Below, in pieces: positions 9,040 to 17,524 of a stretch of 64,000 nucleotides of DNA (positions are counted from its first letter, which is position 1; every line of letters starts with the position of its first letter). Below the pieces are notes generated by a model, which was not told the origin of the DNA, made no database searches, and saw only the letters and a list, made by a program, of their open reading frames with translations. A program made the translations under genes and the position numbers. Origin of the DNA: Lacticaseibacillus sharpeae JCM 1186 = DSM 20505 (lineage in GTDB: Bacteria > Bacillota > Bacilli > Lactobacillales > Lactobacillaceae); the NCBI RefSeq assembly GCF_001436225.1, contig NZ_AYYO01000044.1, positions 37,063 through 101,062 on the forward strand. The letters run 5' to 3'.

Positions 9040-10392
9040 ATGACTAAATATTTTGGTACAGATGGTGTTCGTGGGGTTGCAAACGAAGATTTGAGCCCTG
9101 AACTTGCTTTCCGCCTCGGCCGTGCAGGGGGCTATGTCCTCACCAAGCACCAGCAGGGCGACAAGGCCCCACTTGTACTCGTGTCCCGCGACACCCGGAT
9201 TTCCGGGCAGATGCTCGGGGACGCGTTGATTTCCGGCCTTTTGTCTGTCGGGATTGAAGTGCTGAACCTCGGTGTGATTACCACCCCCGCCGTTGCCTAC
9301 CTGATTAAGGTGCAGGGCGCCGCTGCCGGGATTCAGATTTCTGCCTCCCACAACCCCGCACAGGACAACGGGATTAAGTTCTTCGGCCCTGATGGCTACA
9401 AGCTGGCTGATGAGACGGAAGAGGAAATCGAGAAGTACCTCGATGCCCCTGAAGACACGTTGCCACGGCCAAGCGCCAAGGGTCTGGGGACCGCAGCGGA
9501 TTACCCAGAAGGTACGCAGAAGTACGTGCAGTTCCTGGAACAGACCGTGACCGAAGACATTTCCGGCATTCGCGTGGTGCTGGATGCGGCCAACGGGGCC
9601 AGCAGCGGCATTGTGAGCCGGCTGTTCGGTGACCTCGATACCGACTTTGACACCATGGCCACCACACCAGATGGCATTAACATCAACGCCGGCGTCGGCT
9701 CCACCCACCCCGAGGCTTTGGCCAAGATGGTTGTGGAGAAGGGCGCACAGGTTGGTTTGGCCTTCGATGGGGATGCAGACCGCTGCATCGCCGTGGATGA
9801 ACAGGGCAACATTGTCGATGGTGACAAGATTATGTTCATCCTGGGTAGCTACATGAAGTCTCAGGGCCGCCTGAAGAAGGACACGATTGTCACCACCGTA
9901 ATGAGTAACCTCGGACTGTACAAGGCGATTGAAGCTAACGGCATGAAATCCGTCCAGACCGCCGTTGGGGACCGCCACGTGGTCGAAGAAATGCGTAAGG
10001 AAGGTTACAACATCGGTGGGGAACAGAGTGGTCACGTAATTCTCTTTGATCACCACAACACCGGTGACGGGATGCTGACCGGGATTCAGCTGCTGTCCGT
10101 CATGGCCGCAACCGGCAAGACCCTGTCCGAACTGGCCGCACCCGTGCAGACCTACCCCCAGAAGCTCGTGAACGTGCCCGTAACGGACAAGAACTCCTGG
10201 AAGAACTACCCCGCAATCACCGATGCCATCGCCAAGGTGGAAGCAAAGATGGCCGGGGATGGCCGCGTGCTCGTCCGTCCTTCCGGTACCGAAGCCCTGC
10301 TGCGGGTAATGGCTGAAGCGAAGACTGAAGAACTGGTTAACGCCTACGTTGACGAAATCGTCGCGGTGGTTGTTGCCGAAATGGGTAAGTAA
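9040..10392 (+). CDS. glmM: Phosphoglucosamine mutase
   Basis: Converts glucosamine-6-phosphate to glucosamine-1-phosphate for UDP-GlcNAc and peptidoglycan synthesis. The protein has 450 residues, starts [15 protein letters not shown], carries the phosphoserine loop [12 protein letters not shown] near residue 100, the metal-binding DGDADR near residue 245, and the C-terminal sugar-phosphate loop [12 protein letters not shown]. Third gene of the cdaA operon; GlmM is known in other Firmicutes to bind and inhibit CdaA, so operon partners may interact directly. ATG 9040 is behind GGGAGAAT. Confidence 0.97.
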   Translation: MTKYFGTDGVRGVANEDLSPELAFRLGRAGGYVLTKHQQGDKAPLVLVSRDTRISGQMLGDALISGLLSVGIEVLNLGVITTPAVAYLIKVQGAAAGIQISASHNPAQDNGIKFFGPDGYKLADETEEEIEKYLDAPEDTLPRPSAKGLGTAADYPEGTQKYVQFLEQTVTEDISGIRVVLDAANGASSGIVSRLFGDLDTDFDTMATTPDGININAGVGSTHPEALAKMVVEKGAQVGLAFDGDADRCIAVDEQGNIVDGDKIMFILGSYMKSQGRLKKDTIVTTVMSNLGLYKAIEANGMKSVQTAVGDRHVVEEMRKEGYNIGGEQSGHVILFDHHNTGDGMLTGIQLLSVMAATGKTLSELAAPVQTYPQKLVNVPVTDKNSWKNYPAITDAIAKVEAKMAGDGRVLVRPSGTEALLRVMAEAKTEELVNAYVDEIVAVVVAEMGK

Positions 10393-10406
10393 TTCGCCCA
10401 ATTACA

Positions 10407-10448
10407 AAAGGCCCGGAAGCGTGAGTTCACGCTTCCGGACCTTTTTTG
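10407..10448 (+). terminator. Terminator after glmM
   Basis: A 15-pair stem beginning AAGGCCCGGAAGCGTGA with the mirrored arm TTCACGCTTCCGGACCTT, then T6. Also functions opposite the convergent phosphatase gene. Confidence 0.9.
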
Positions 10449-10479
10449 GTATCTGTCCAATTGCACGAAGCAGCGCGGA

Positions 10480-11283
10480 TTATTCCGCCTGTGCGAGTAC
10501 CCGTTTGATGACCTTCAGCACCCCGAATTCCTGGTTGCTGGCCGTGCGGAAGTCCGCATACGGAGCCATCTGCGGCCGGGCGTTGGCCACCAGGTAACTG
10601 TATTTGACGTACTGCAGCATTTCCTTATCGTTGAAGTTATCGCCAAACGCCATCATGGCAGTGGCATCAATCTGCAGCAGCTGACTCATCTGCATCATCG
10701 CGTTGCCCTTGTTAATGTGCATAGGCATGATGTCAATCCAGCAGTCCGCCGTGACGGCCACGGAGTACCGGTCGCCGAAGCGGGGGTTAAGTTGGTTGGC
10801 AAAGACGGCCTCGGCGTCGTGGTGTGGCAGGTACAGGGTCAGCTTATCCGCCTGCCCGGCCCAAGCCAGAGGGTCAGTGCGATAGTTCAGGGTGGTGTAA
10901 AAAGCGCGAAATTCGGCGTCGTATGCGGTGTCGGCGCGGTCGGCAACCGCGCCATCCAGACCACAGATGAGTGGGTGGCCATCGGTGTGCTCCTGCACGT
11001 AGCGGAACATTTCGCGCAAGTCCGCGTTGGGGAGCAATGTCTGGGCAATGATTTTGCCGTGGTGCTTAATCACCGCGCCGTTGTCGCAGATGAGGATGAG
11101 CTGATCCTTGTACTGGGGGAACATCGCTTCAAGTGTGTAGAGCGGGCGGCAAGAAGCCACCGCAAACTGAATGTTCGCGCGCTGCATTTGCTCTATGTAC
11201 GCGTCAAAGTGGGGCGGTAATTCACCGGCTTCGGTGAGTAATGTGTGGTCCATATCGGTTGCAATTAATTTGATTTCAGGCAT
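10480..11283 (-). CDS. HAD-superfamily phosphatase, Cof type
   Basis: Cytoplasmic sugar-phosphate-type phosphatase of 267 residues. HAD motif I is LIATDMDHTLL (nucleophile and acid Asp), motif II lies in VASCRPLY, and motif III/IV is MMAFGDNFNDKEML near residue 215; the preceding NKGNAMMQMSQ is the standard Cof-type K motif. Substrate unknown. Convergent with glmM. The upstream side faces a 600-base gene-poor region. Confidence 0.9.
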   Translation of the reverse strand: MPEIKLIATDMDHTLLTEAGELPPHFDAYIEQMQRANIQFAVASCRPLYTLEAMFPQYKDQLILICDNGAVIKHHGKIIAQTLLPNADLREMFRYVQEHTDGHPLICGLDGAVADRADTAYDAEFRAFYTTLNYRTDPLAWAGQADKLTLYLPHHDAEAVFANQLNPRFGDRYSVAVTADCWIDIMPMHINKGNAMMQMSQLLQIDATAMMAFGDNFNDKEMLQYVKYSYLVANARPQMAPYADFRTASNQEFGVLKVIKRVLAQAE

Positions 11284-11794
11284 GGTAATTCCTCGTGATT
11301 ATTATTTTTGTCAGTAGTGGGAACTTCCACGCTGGTTGACGCGATTATTATGACATGACCTAATATTACGGTCAATGTGACATAACGAGGTTAGGTTAGG
11401 GAATATGCGCCGGTGGCGGGCACCAACTACTGGCTAAAATTAAAACATTACGGTCGTCAGTGGTATGGGTACCAGCATTAGTTGCCGGCCGCTGGTGCCG
11501 CCTATTCAGTAGTTGTGTATGAATATTAAGCTTCAACCCCATTTGCCGGGGCTTTTAGTGTAAATATCGAACTGCTGGGGGCGGATAAGGGTGTCAATAT
11601 TGAGACCATAAATGCAGTTTTACTGAAAATTACAGTACCACCGGTTTAGACAAAAAAGCGTGGCAAACATAACAAAACGAATGCGTTTTGCCAAGGTTGC
11701 CTAGCTAATAGGCTTCATAAATAAATATATGCGTTTTCAACAATACCTAAATCTGTGTAACTTAAAAAGAAAAAATAAGGGTAAATATAATTTT
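11284..11794. other. Gene-poor stretch between the HAD phosphatase and the EAL gene
   Basis: About 500 bases with no convincing gene. There is an unstarted 38-codon open run on the plus strand at 11531-11647 (ASTPFAGAFSVNIELLGA at its start) that could be the tail of a lost gene, a GGCAAA/TTTTGCC hairpin at 11662-11693, and a repeated TTACGGTC (near 11365 and 11450). Nothing is strong enough for a gene call. Confidence 0.4.
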
Positions 11795-11800
11795 TTCGCT

Positions 11801-11827
11801 TTGCTTTATGCACAAAACCTGTATAAT
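11801..11827 (+). promoter_or_regulatory. Likely promoter of the EAL gene
   Basis: TATAAT (11822-11827) with TTGCTT at 11801-11806 (15-base spacing). Confidence 0.45.
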
Positions 11828-11920
11828 AAGTACAGATAAAGCGCGAACATTAATGCACGTCGTTAGTAGCGGCCGGCGATGTGCAGTCCAAATTGCGCGA
11901 CGTGAGTGGGTGTTGTGGAG

Positions 11921-12592
11921 ATGTATCGATTTTTTGGCCAGCCGAAGTTTGACCCGGAGCACATTGCTGCCGGGCCAATTGGATACGAGCTGTTTATCCG
12001 TGAAAATATTAATGGCGAGTGGGTTTTGCCCCATGATTTCATCAGTATTCCGAGCGCCATTTTCGGAGACCTGTTGCGGCAGACGGTCAGTGCCTTGCCG
12101 CAGACGATTGACCTGATTTCGTTCAATTTGGAGCAGGAACACTTTGTTCAGGAGCAATACCTGCAACTGGTGCAGGCCGTGCAGCGGTGCACGCGCGTGG
12201 TGCTCTATACGGAGCTAACTGAGCGCAACGCGGAGTCCGTGACGGTGCCGCAGCTTGTAGATGCTGCCAAGCATTTCCACGAATATGGCCTGCGTGTCGT
12301 GCTCGATGACGTGGGGACAGAGCAAAACAACGAGCAGTTGGCCAGTGCGATGGACGATTACGTGGATGAATACAAGTTTGCGTTGCAGAACCTGCGTCCA
12401 TTTAGCAGTATTGCGCAGATCAAGCCTGAACTCGCGCACTGGTGGCAGCTGGCCAAGCAACACGAGAAGACCCTTGCCATCGAGGGGATTGAGAGTGCCG
12501 AGGAGCTGGCCTTGATTCGCGCTGAATTTCCAAGTGAGATTGTCCAGGGCTACTTCTTGGGCAAACCAGCCTTGTTACCGATTAAAGAATAA
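11921..12592 (+). CDS. Stand-alone EAL domain protein
   Basis: Cytoplasmic protein of 223 residues covering just an EAL domain, the fold that hydrolyses cyclic di-GMP. In order: GYELFIRE (EAL box, ELF in place of EAL/ELL), ISFNLEQ (the Asn), YTELTER (ExxE region), VLDDVGTEQN (DDFG box with Val for Phe), EYKFALQN (conserved Lys), IEGIESAEE (EGVE box) and VQGYFLGKPA (QGYxxGKP box). The metal-binding acids mostly seem retained, so activity is possible. No GGDEF or sensor domain is attached. Start is uncertain: ATG 11921 directly abuts GTGGAG; in-frame GTG codons at 11906 and 11915 are alternatives. Confidence 0.85.
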   Translation: MYRFFGQPKFDPEHIAAGPIGYELFIRENINGEWVLPHDFISIPSAIFGDLLRQTVSALPQTIDLISFNLEQEHFVQEQYLQLVQAVQRCTRVVLYTELTERNAESVTVPQLVDAAKHFHEYGLRVVLDDVGTEQNNEQLASAMDDYVDEYKFALQNLRPFSSIAQIKPELAHWWQLAKQHEKTLAIEGIESAEELALIRAEFPSEIVQGYFLGKPALLPIKE

Positions 12593-12595
12593 GTG

Positions 12596-12626
12596 AAGCG
12601 GATGCCCATGGGTACGCCGCTTTTTT
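12596..12626 (+). terminator. Terminator after the EAL gene
   Basis: AAGCGG/CCGCTT outer stem with GCCC/GGGT inside, then T6. Confidence 0.75.
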
Positions 12627-12667
12627 AGTGGCCCAATGATGGCCTTAAGAAAATATTTAACAAGTTG

Positions 12668-12779
12668 AATTGGTATACCTTAATTTGAAGCAGCGGTATA
12701 GGCCATAATCGCCTAAGCCCATGGTGGCGGGAATGGCAGATATACTGACAAAAACGTTCACAATAGTATCTATACCAAT
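12668..12779 (+). promoter_or_regulatory. NagR/YvoA-like (dre) boxes upstream of glmS
   Basis: Three boxes resemble the GntR-type consensus ATTGGTATAGACCAAT: ATTGGTATACC at 12669-12679, CGGTATAGGCC at 12694-12704, and on the opposite strand ATTGGTATAGATACT at 12765-12779. The first and third share the ten-base core ATTGGTATA. In other Firmicutes NagR represses amino-sugar genes and, in streptococci, glmS. The assignment is inference. Confidence 0.5.
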
Positions 12780-12814
12780 CCGTGACGATGGCGATTATTT
12801 AATCCGTTACAGTC

Positions 12815-12843
12815 TTGACAAAAGCCGTCATACAAACTATTCT
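12815..12843 (+). promoter_or_regulatory. Strong promoter of glmS
   Basis: Perfect TTGACA (12815-12820), 17 bases, then TATTCT (12838-12843). It sits 35 bases downstream of the last NagR-like box. Confidence 0.8.
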
Positions 12844-12906
12844 ACAAACATCAACAGCGATGAATTATCTAAATTCATCTAGTCCAATTATTCGGAGGAA
12901 CATCGT

Positions 12907-14718
12907 ATGTGTGGAATTGTCGGCGTCGTCGGGAAGCTTAATGCAACCAAGGTATTGCTGAATGGTCTAGCCAAATTGGAATACCGTGGTTACGATTCAG
13001 CGGGGATTTTTGTGAATGATCAGGGCCATGAAGCCGTACTGATTAAGCGCGTGGGCCGGATTAAAAACCTGCAGGCAGCGGTACCGGATACGTTAACCGG
13101 TACACTGGGTATTGGCCACACACGTTGGGCAACTAACGGCAAGCCCACTGAAGCCAACGCACACCCCCACGTTTCTAACGATGGACGCTTCTACCTCGTG
13201 CACAACGGGGTGCTGACCAACGCGGCGGAACTCAAGGACGAATACCTGAGCGACGTGCAGTTTGCCAGCGACACCGATACCGAAGTTGCCGTACAGCTGG
13301 TGGCGAAGTTCGTGCGCGACGGGGCCACAACCAAGGATGCTCTGCGGCACGTGATGCAGCTGGTGCAGGGCTCTTACGCCTTCGCTCTTGCCGACAAGGA
13401 AGACAGCGACACGCTGTACGTAGCGAAGAACAAGTCGCCACTGCTGGTGGGCTTAGGGGACGGCTTTAACGCCGTTGGTAGTGATGCGCTGGCACTACTC
13501 GACCAGACCGATACCTTCCTCGAACTGCACGACGAAGAACTCGTGGTCTTGACTGCGGATGGCGTACGGGTGGAAAATCTGGCCGGTGAGGTGCAAAAGC
13601 GCGCCAGCTACAAGGTCGACGTGTCTGAAGGCGCCGGCGAACTGGGTGCTTACCCATTCTACATGCTCAAAGAAATCGATGAGCAACCCGTAGTTTTGCG
13701 CCGCCTGCTTTCGAACTACACTGATGCTGACGGTCAGGTTAACATGCCCGAAGAACTGCTGGCAGCAATGCAGCAGGCCGACCGGCTGTACTTCGTGGCC
13801 GCCGGTACCAGTTACCACGCGAGCCTCGTTGCGGCCCCACTGTTTGAACAGCTTGCGGGCGTCCCCGTCACCGTGGCCTTTGCTTCCGAGTTTGGCTACC
13901 ACATGCCACTGCTGTCCAAGAAGCCGCTGTTTGTCTTCCTGACTCAAAGTGGGGAAACGGCCGACATTCGCCAGGTGCTGGTCAAGGTGAAGGCGCTTGG
14001 GCTGCCAAGTCTGACCATCACCAATGTGCCAACTTCGACGCTGGCACGGGAAGCCGATTTCGCGCTCAGCCTGCACGCTGGTCCTGAAATCGCGGTGGCT
14101 TCCACCAAGGCGTACACCGCCCAGGTTGCAACTTGCGCGCTGCTCGCCCAGGCGCTGGGCATTTACCTGAACAACGATGCAGCTAAGCAGTTCGACGTGG
14201 CGCACAAGCTGACCATGATTGCGACCGCCCAGCAGCAGCTGGTGGACGAAAAAGACCAGATTCACGAATTCGCCCAGAAGATGTTCAAGACCACCCGCAA
14301 CGCCTTTTACATTGGCCGTGGGAGTGATTACTACTTGTCTCTAGAAGCGGCGCTGAAGCTGAAGGAAATCTCCTACATTCAGGCGGAAGGCTTCGCGGCT
14401 GGCGAACTCAAGCACGGGACCATTGCCCTGATTGAAGAGAACACGCCGGTCGTGGCCATTGTGTCGGACCCCGTGACCGCGGCCCACACCCGTGCTAACG
14501 CCACCGAAGTGCAAGCGCGGGGTGCCGCGGTGATGCGGATTGCAACGGAAAGTCTGGCTCAGCCTGGTGACGAGCTGGTAGTACCAGACACGGATCCACT
14601 ACTGACGCCACTGGTGACCATCGTGCCTTGCCAGCTGCTGGCATACTATGCGAGCCTCGACCGCGGATACGACGTGGACCGGCCCCGCAACCTGGCGAAG
14701 TCCGTGACGGTTGAATAG
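12907..14718 (+). CDS. glmS: Glutamine-fructose-6-phosphate aminotransferase (isomerizing)
   Basis: Makes glucosamine-6-phosphate from fructose-6-phosphate and glutamine, the entry to UDP-GlcNAc and peptidoglycan. The 603-residue protein starts MCGIVGVVG, so Cys2 is the Ntn-amidotransferase nucleophile; GHTRWATNGKP and NAHPHV follow. Two SIS sugar-isomerase domains lie near residues 280-420 (FVAAGTSYHASL) and 455-590 (FYIGRGSDYY, then AGELKHG), and it ends PRNLAKSVTVE as usual. GGAGG precedes ATG 12907. Supplies substrate to glmM encoded nearby. No glmS ribozyme is recognisable in the leader. Confidence 0.97.
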   Translation: MCGIVGVVGKLNATKVLLNGLAKLEYRGYDSAGIFVNDQGHEAVLIKRVGRIKNLQAAVPDTLTGTLGIGHTRWATNGKPTEANAHPHVSNDGRFYLVHNGVLTNAAELKDEYLSDVQFASDTDTEVAVQLVAKFVRDGATTKDALRHVMQLVQGSYAFALADKEDSDTLYVAKNKSPLLVGLGDGFNAVGSDALALLDQTDTFLELHDEELVVLTADGVRVENLAGEVQKRASYKVDVSEGAGELGAYPFYMLKEIDEQPVVLRRLLSNYTDADGQVNMPEELLAAMQQADRLYFVAAGTSYHASLVAAPLFEQLAGVPVTVAFASEFGYHMPLLSKKPLFVFLTQSGETADIRQVLVKVKALGLPSLTITNVPTSTLAREADFALSLHAGPEIAVASTKAYTAQVATCALLAQALGIYLNNDAAKQFDVAHKLTMIATAQQQLVDEKDQIHEFAQKMFKTTRNAFYIGRGSDYYLSLEAALKLKEISYIQAEGFAAGELKHGTIALIEENTPVVAIVSDPVTAAHTRANATEVQARGAAVMRIATESLAQPGDELVVPDTDPLLTPLVTIVPCQLLAYYASLDRGYDVDRPRNLAKSVTVE

Positions 14719-14742
14719 TAAATTAAGTTAATAGTTAGTGAA

Positions 14743-14775
14743 GGTGGGTCTGCACGCATGCGGGCCCACTTTTTA
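14743..14775 (+). terminator. Terminator after glmS
   Basis: GTGGGTC pairs with GGCCCAC around a GCATGC loop, then five T. Confidence 0.8.
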
Positions 14776-14871
14776 CCGCTGCGGCAAAGATTTCAATCTT
14801 ATCAAGTTTTCTGAAAACGTGAATTTTACGCGGCCAGTTGTGGTAAGCTACAAGCACACAGGGGGAGAATC

Positions 14872-15402
14872 ATGCGTAAAATTTGGCGTTATAAATGGTG
14901 GTTACTGGCACTGCTGGTGCTCTTAGTACTCTTTGGCAGCAGCTCCATGACCTACAAGGAGCAGACCAGTGTGCCGTTTCTGGAACGCGTACTGGCCAAC
15001 GAGCCACTGAAGGATGTGGTGGCGCGCATCCACATCAATTATGGGCAAGGGGACATTATCGCGATGCCCGGCCACACGTATTTTCAGGTGATTGAATTCA
15101 TTGTGCGCAAGATTGCCCACTTCGGCAGTTACTTCCTACTCGGCTGGTTCCTGACGTCTGCGTTGCGGGAAAAAATCCAGCCGGCGTGGTTCCGCCTCTG
15201 GATGGTCCCGATGATGGCCGGCGGGTTCGCCGCGCTGGATGAGCTGCACCAGATGTTCACGGGTGATCGCTCACCGATGGTCCAGGACGTGGTGCTCGAC
15301 ATGACGGGCGCGCTGACCGCGACAATTATTATTCTATTGGTTGAGCAGCTGTGGCGGCGGCACGTGGCTAAGCGCGACCGGCTTTCATTACTTAAGCATT
15401 AA
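14872..15402 (+). CDS. VanZ-family membrane protein
   Basis: Membrane protein of 176 residues with four predicted helices: residues 9-28, about 80-100 (KIAHFGSYFLLGWFLTSAL), 108-125 and 140-160. The conserved family features KIAHFGSYF, DELHQMFTGDR and VQDVVLDMTG are present. VanZ proteins are linked to teicoplanin tolerance in enterococci, but most lactobacillus members have no known role. GGGGGAG precedes the ATG. Stand-alone gene between two terminators. Confidence 0.88.
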   Translation: MRKIWRYKWWLLALLVLLVLFGSSSMTYKEQTSVPFLERVLANEPLKDVVARIHINYGQGDIIAMPGHTYFQVIEFIVRKIAHFGSYFLLGWFLTSALREKIQPAWFRLWMVPMMAGGFAALDELHQMFTGDRSPMVQDVVLDMTGALTATIIILLVEQLWRRHVAKRDRLSLLKH

Positions 15403-15588
15403 CCGGCGGAATTCATGCGCACCCTTACATTATTATTAGAAATGAACGACGCCATCTTTAAATACGAACGATATTTGTGTATAATTGCGAGTGTTTGAGA
15501 ATTGCATCGGGCAAGTATGCTTTTGTGTTCCCAAAAAATAAACTACATTAAGCGCGAAAGAATCGCGTGAACGGAGGCTGAGTTAGAA

Positions 15589-16323
15589 ATGTCAGGACAT
15601 TCCAAATGGCATAACATCCAGGGGCGTAAGAACGCTCAGGACGCTAAGCGAGGAAAGATCTTCCAAAAAATCTCCCGTGAACTTTTCATGGCAGCAAAAG
15701 CAGGTGGTCCCGACCCTAGTGGTAACCCTGGCCTCCGTTTGATGATTGACAAGGCACGTGCTGCTAACATGCCTAAGGACGTCATGAACCGTGCCATCAA
15801 GAAGGCTGAAGACGGCGACAAGACCAGTTACGACGAAATCATGTACGAAGGTTACGGTCCTAACGGGATTGGGATCCTCGTTTCCGCTCTGACCGACAAC
15901 AAGAACCGGACCAACTCCGATGTTCGTGTTGCCATCACCCGTCATGGTGGGACCATGGCCGGTGCCGGTGCCGTTTCCTTCATGTTCGATCGCAAGGGTA
16001 AGATTGTGATCAGCCGTGAAGACCTCGACATGGACGAAGACGACATGCTCGAAGCTGCTCTTGAAGCTGGTGCTGAAGACCTGCAGACCGATGACGATGA
16101 ATTCACTATCCTCACCGACGCTAAGGAATTCGCCCAGGTGCGTGACGCACTCACCGAAGCTGGCTTCAAGTTCGAATCTGCCGACTTGGCAATGATTCCG
16201 CAGAACACCATTCCTGTTCCGGCAGAAAAGGAAGAAACCTTCCAGAACCTGCTCGACGCACTCGACGCACTGGATGACGTTACCGACGTCTACACCAGTG
16301 CTGAATGGGCTGACGAAGATTAA
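15589..16323 (+). CDS. YebC/PmpR family transcriptional regulator
   Basis: Protein of 244 residues with the invariant start [22 protein letters not shown] and a strongly acidic middle domain. Family members act as DNA-binding regulators; recent work also connects them with translation of proline-rich stretches. Which applies here is not known. Codon use is highly biased (CGT, GCT, GAC), suggesting strong expression. GGAGG (15573-15577) is 11 bases from the ATG. A TATAAT at 15480-15485 with TTTAAA at 17 bases upstream may be the promoter. Stand-alone gene. Confidence 0.95.
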   Translation: MSGHSKWHNIQGRKNAQDAKRGKIFQKISRELFMAAKAGGPDPSGNPGLRLMIDKARAANMPKDVMNRAIKKAEDGDKTSYDEIMYEGYGPNGIGILVSALTDNKNRTNSDVRVAITRHGGTMAGAGAVSFMFDRKGKIVISREDLDMDEDDMLEAALEAGAEDLQTDDDEFTILTDAKEFAQVRDALTEAGFKFESADLAMIPQNTIPVPAEKEETFQNLLDALDALDDVTDVYTSAEWADED

Positions 16324-16332
16324 TTAACAATT

Positions 16333-16363
16333 ACACCCCGCACACGTTGCGGGGTGTTTTTTT
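16333..16363 (+). terminator. Terminator after yebC
   Basis: ACACCCCGCA pairs with TGCGGGGTGT across a short loop, followed by seven T. Confidence 0.92.
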
Positions 16364-16389
16364 GTCACTAAATAGCGGCTAAAACATGA

Positions 16390-16435
16390 CCCCCGAAAAA
16401 ATTTGGTGAAAAGCAAATTTTTTTCGGGGGTTTTT
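16390..16435. terminator. Second, near-perfect hairpin upstream of comGA
   Basis: CCCCCGAAAAAATTTG pairs with CAAATTTTTTTCGGGGG (one extra base) around GTGAAAAG, followed by TTTTT. It could be a second terminator protecting the comG operon from read-through, or an attenuator of comG. Confidence 0.65.
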
Positions 16436-16468
16436 GGCTAACTTGCGCAATCTATATATGTGGAGGTG

Positions 16469-17524
16469 ATGACGACGGATATTGAATCGATTTTACGTTC
16501 CGCCGCAAAAGACGGAGCAAGTGATGTGTACCTTTTTCCCGGCCGCGGGGATTACCAAGTGCGGGTGCGGACGCCAAATGGAGTCAGTGCACCACGCCGG
16601 GTGCAACCGGCTGACGCCCAGAAGTGGATTAACTACCTGAAGTACCAGGCGGGGATGAACTTATCGGAGCACCGCCGCGTGCAGCAGGGCGCGTTGTGGT
16701 ATGCGGCCAGCGAACGGTTTTTGCGGCTCAGTGCTGCGGGTGATTACCGGGACCGCGAATCGATGGTTATTCGGCTCATTGCCCCCATCCCGGAAGTGAC
16801 GCCGGAGACCCGCCCCGTTTTGACGGACTTAGCGCAACGGGTGCGGGGGCGCGGTTTGCTTACGGTGTGCGGGCCAACGGGCTCAGGCAAAACGACGCTA
16901 CTGTACCAGCTTGCCCGCGAACTGGCCGCGGACGGCGGGGTGGTGATGACGATTTAGGACCCAGTGGAAGTTAGCGAGCCGCAGTTCTTGCAGCTACAGG
17001 TTAACCAGGTTGCTGGCCAAACGTACGCGAGCCTGCTGAAAGCGTCGCTACGGCACCGGCCCGACGTGGTCATCATTGGCGAACTGCGCGATGCGGAAAC
17101 TGCGCGGGCTGCCTGTGAGGCGGCGCTGGCCGGGCATATTGTACTCGCGACGGTGCACACGCGTTCGCCCGCGGACGTACCGCTGCGGCTAGTCAGCCTC
17201 GGGGTACCGCAAGCGCTGGTCAATGGTGCTTTGCGGGTGTCCGCGCAGTGCGAGCTGCTACCCCTGGAGCCCGTGCGGCCGGCCGTTGAAGTGTGGAGCT
17301 GGCGCGATGGCGCTGGCCAGCGGGTCAGCAAGACGCTCGCGGTGCAAAAAGCGTTCGCCACGGCGAGTGCAGCAAACGTAGCGGCCAGCAGTGCTAGTGC
17401 CGCGCTGCATGCGTACCAGCCGCCCGTTGATCCCGGGCCAATTGCCGACGTGGATGTCGCGGTGAATGGTAGCTGGAACGAGGATGGGGTCGTTGAGGCA
17501 GAGGAGGTGCATACGGGTGACTAA
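16469..17524 (+). pseudogene. comGA: comGA, traffic ATPase of the competence pilus, interrupted by an amber codon
   Basis: ComGA is the cytoplasmic secretion ATPase that powers assembly of the transformation pseudopilus. The frame is continuous from 16469 to 17524 (about 351 codons, normal length) except for TAG at 16955-16957. The stop replaces the conserved Glu of the EDPVE box: the upstream part ends VVMTI and the downstream part resumes DPVEVSEPQ. Walker A (GPTGSGKTTLLYQ) lies before the stop; Walker B (VVIIGELRDAETA) and the His box (ATVHTRSP) lie after it. One G-to-T change explains it. Start: GGAGGTG immediately precedes ATG 16469; GTG 16460 is the alternative. The break should abolish piliation unless the stop is suppressed. 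Confidence 0.9.

Noticed and set aside
9013-10401. Long open frame on the minus strand opposite glmM (462 codons)
   Set aside because: It mirrors the G/C-biased third positions of glmM, has no ribosome site and encodes no recognisable domain.
12627-12906. glmS ribozyme in the glmS leader
   Set aside because: The conserved ribozyme core is not seen; the region instead has a promoter and NagR-like boxes.
16958-17524. Second half of comGA as an independent gene
   Set aside because: It continues in the same frame directly after the stop, has no own start site, and lacks the Walker A part needed for an ATPase.
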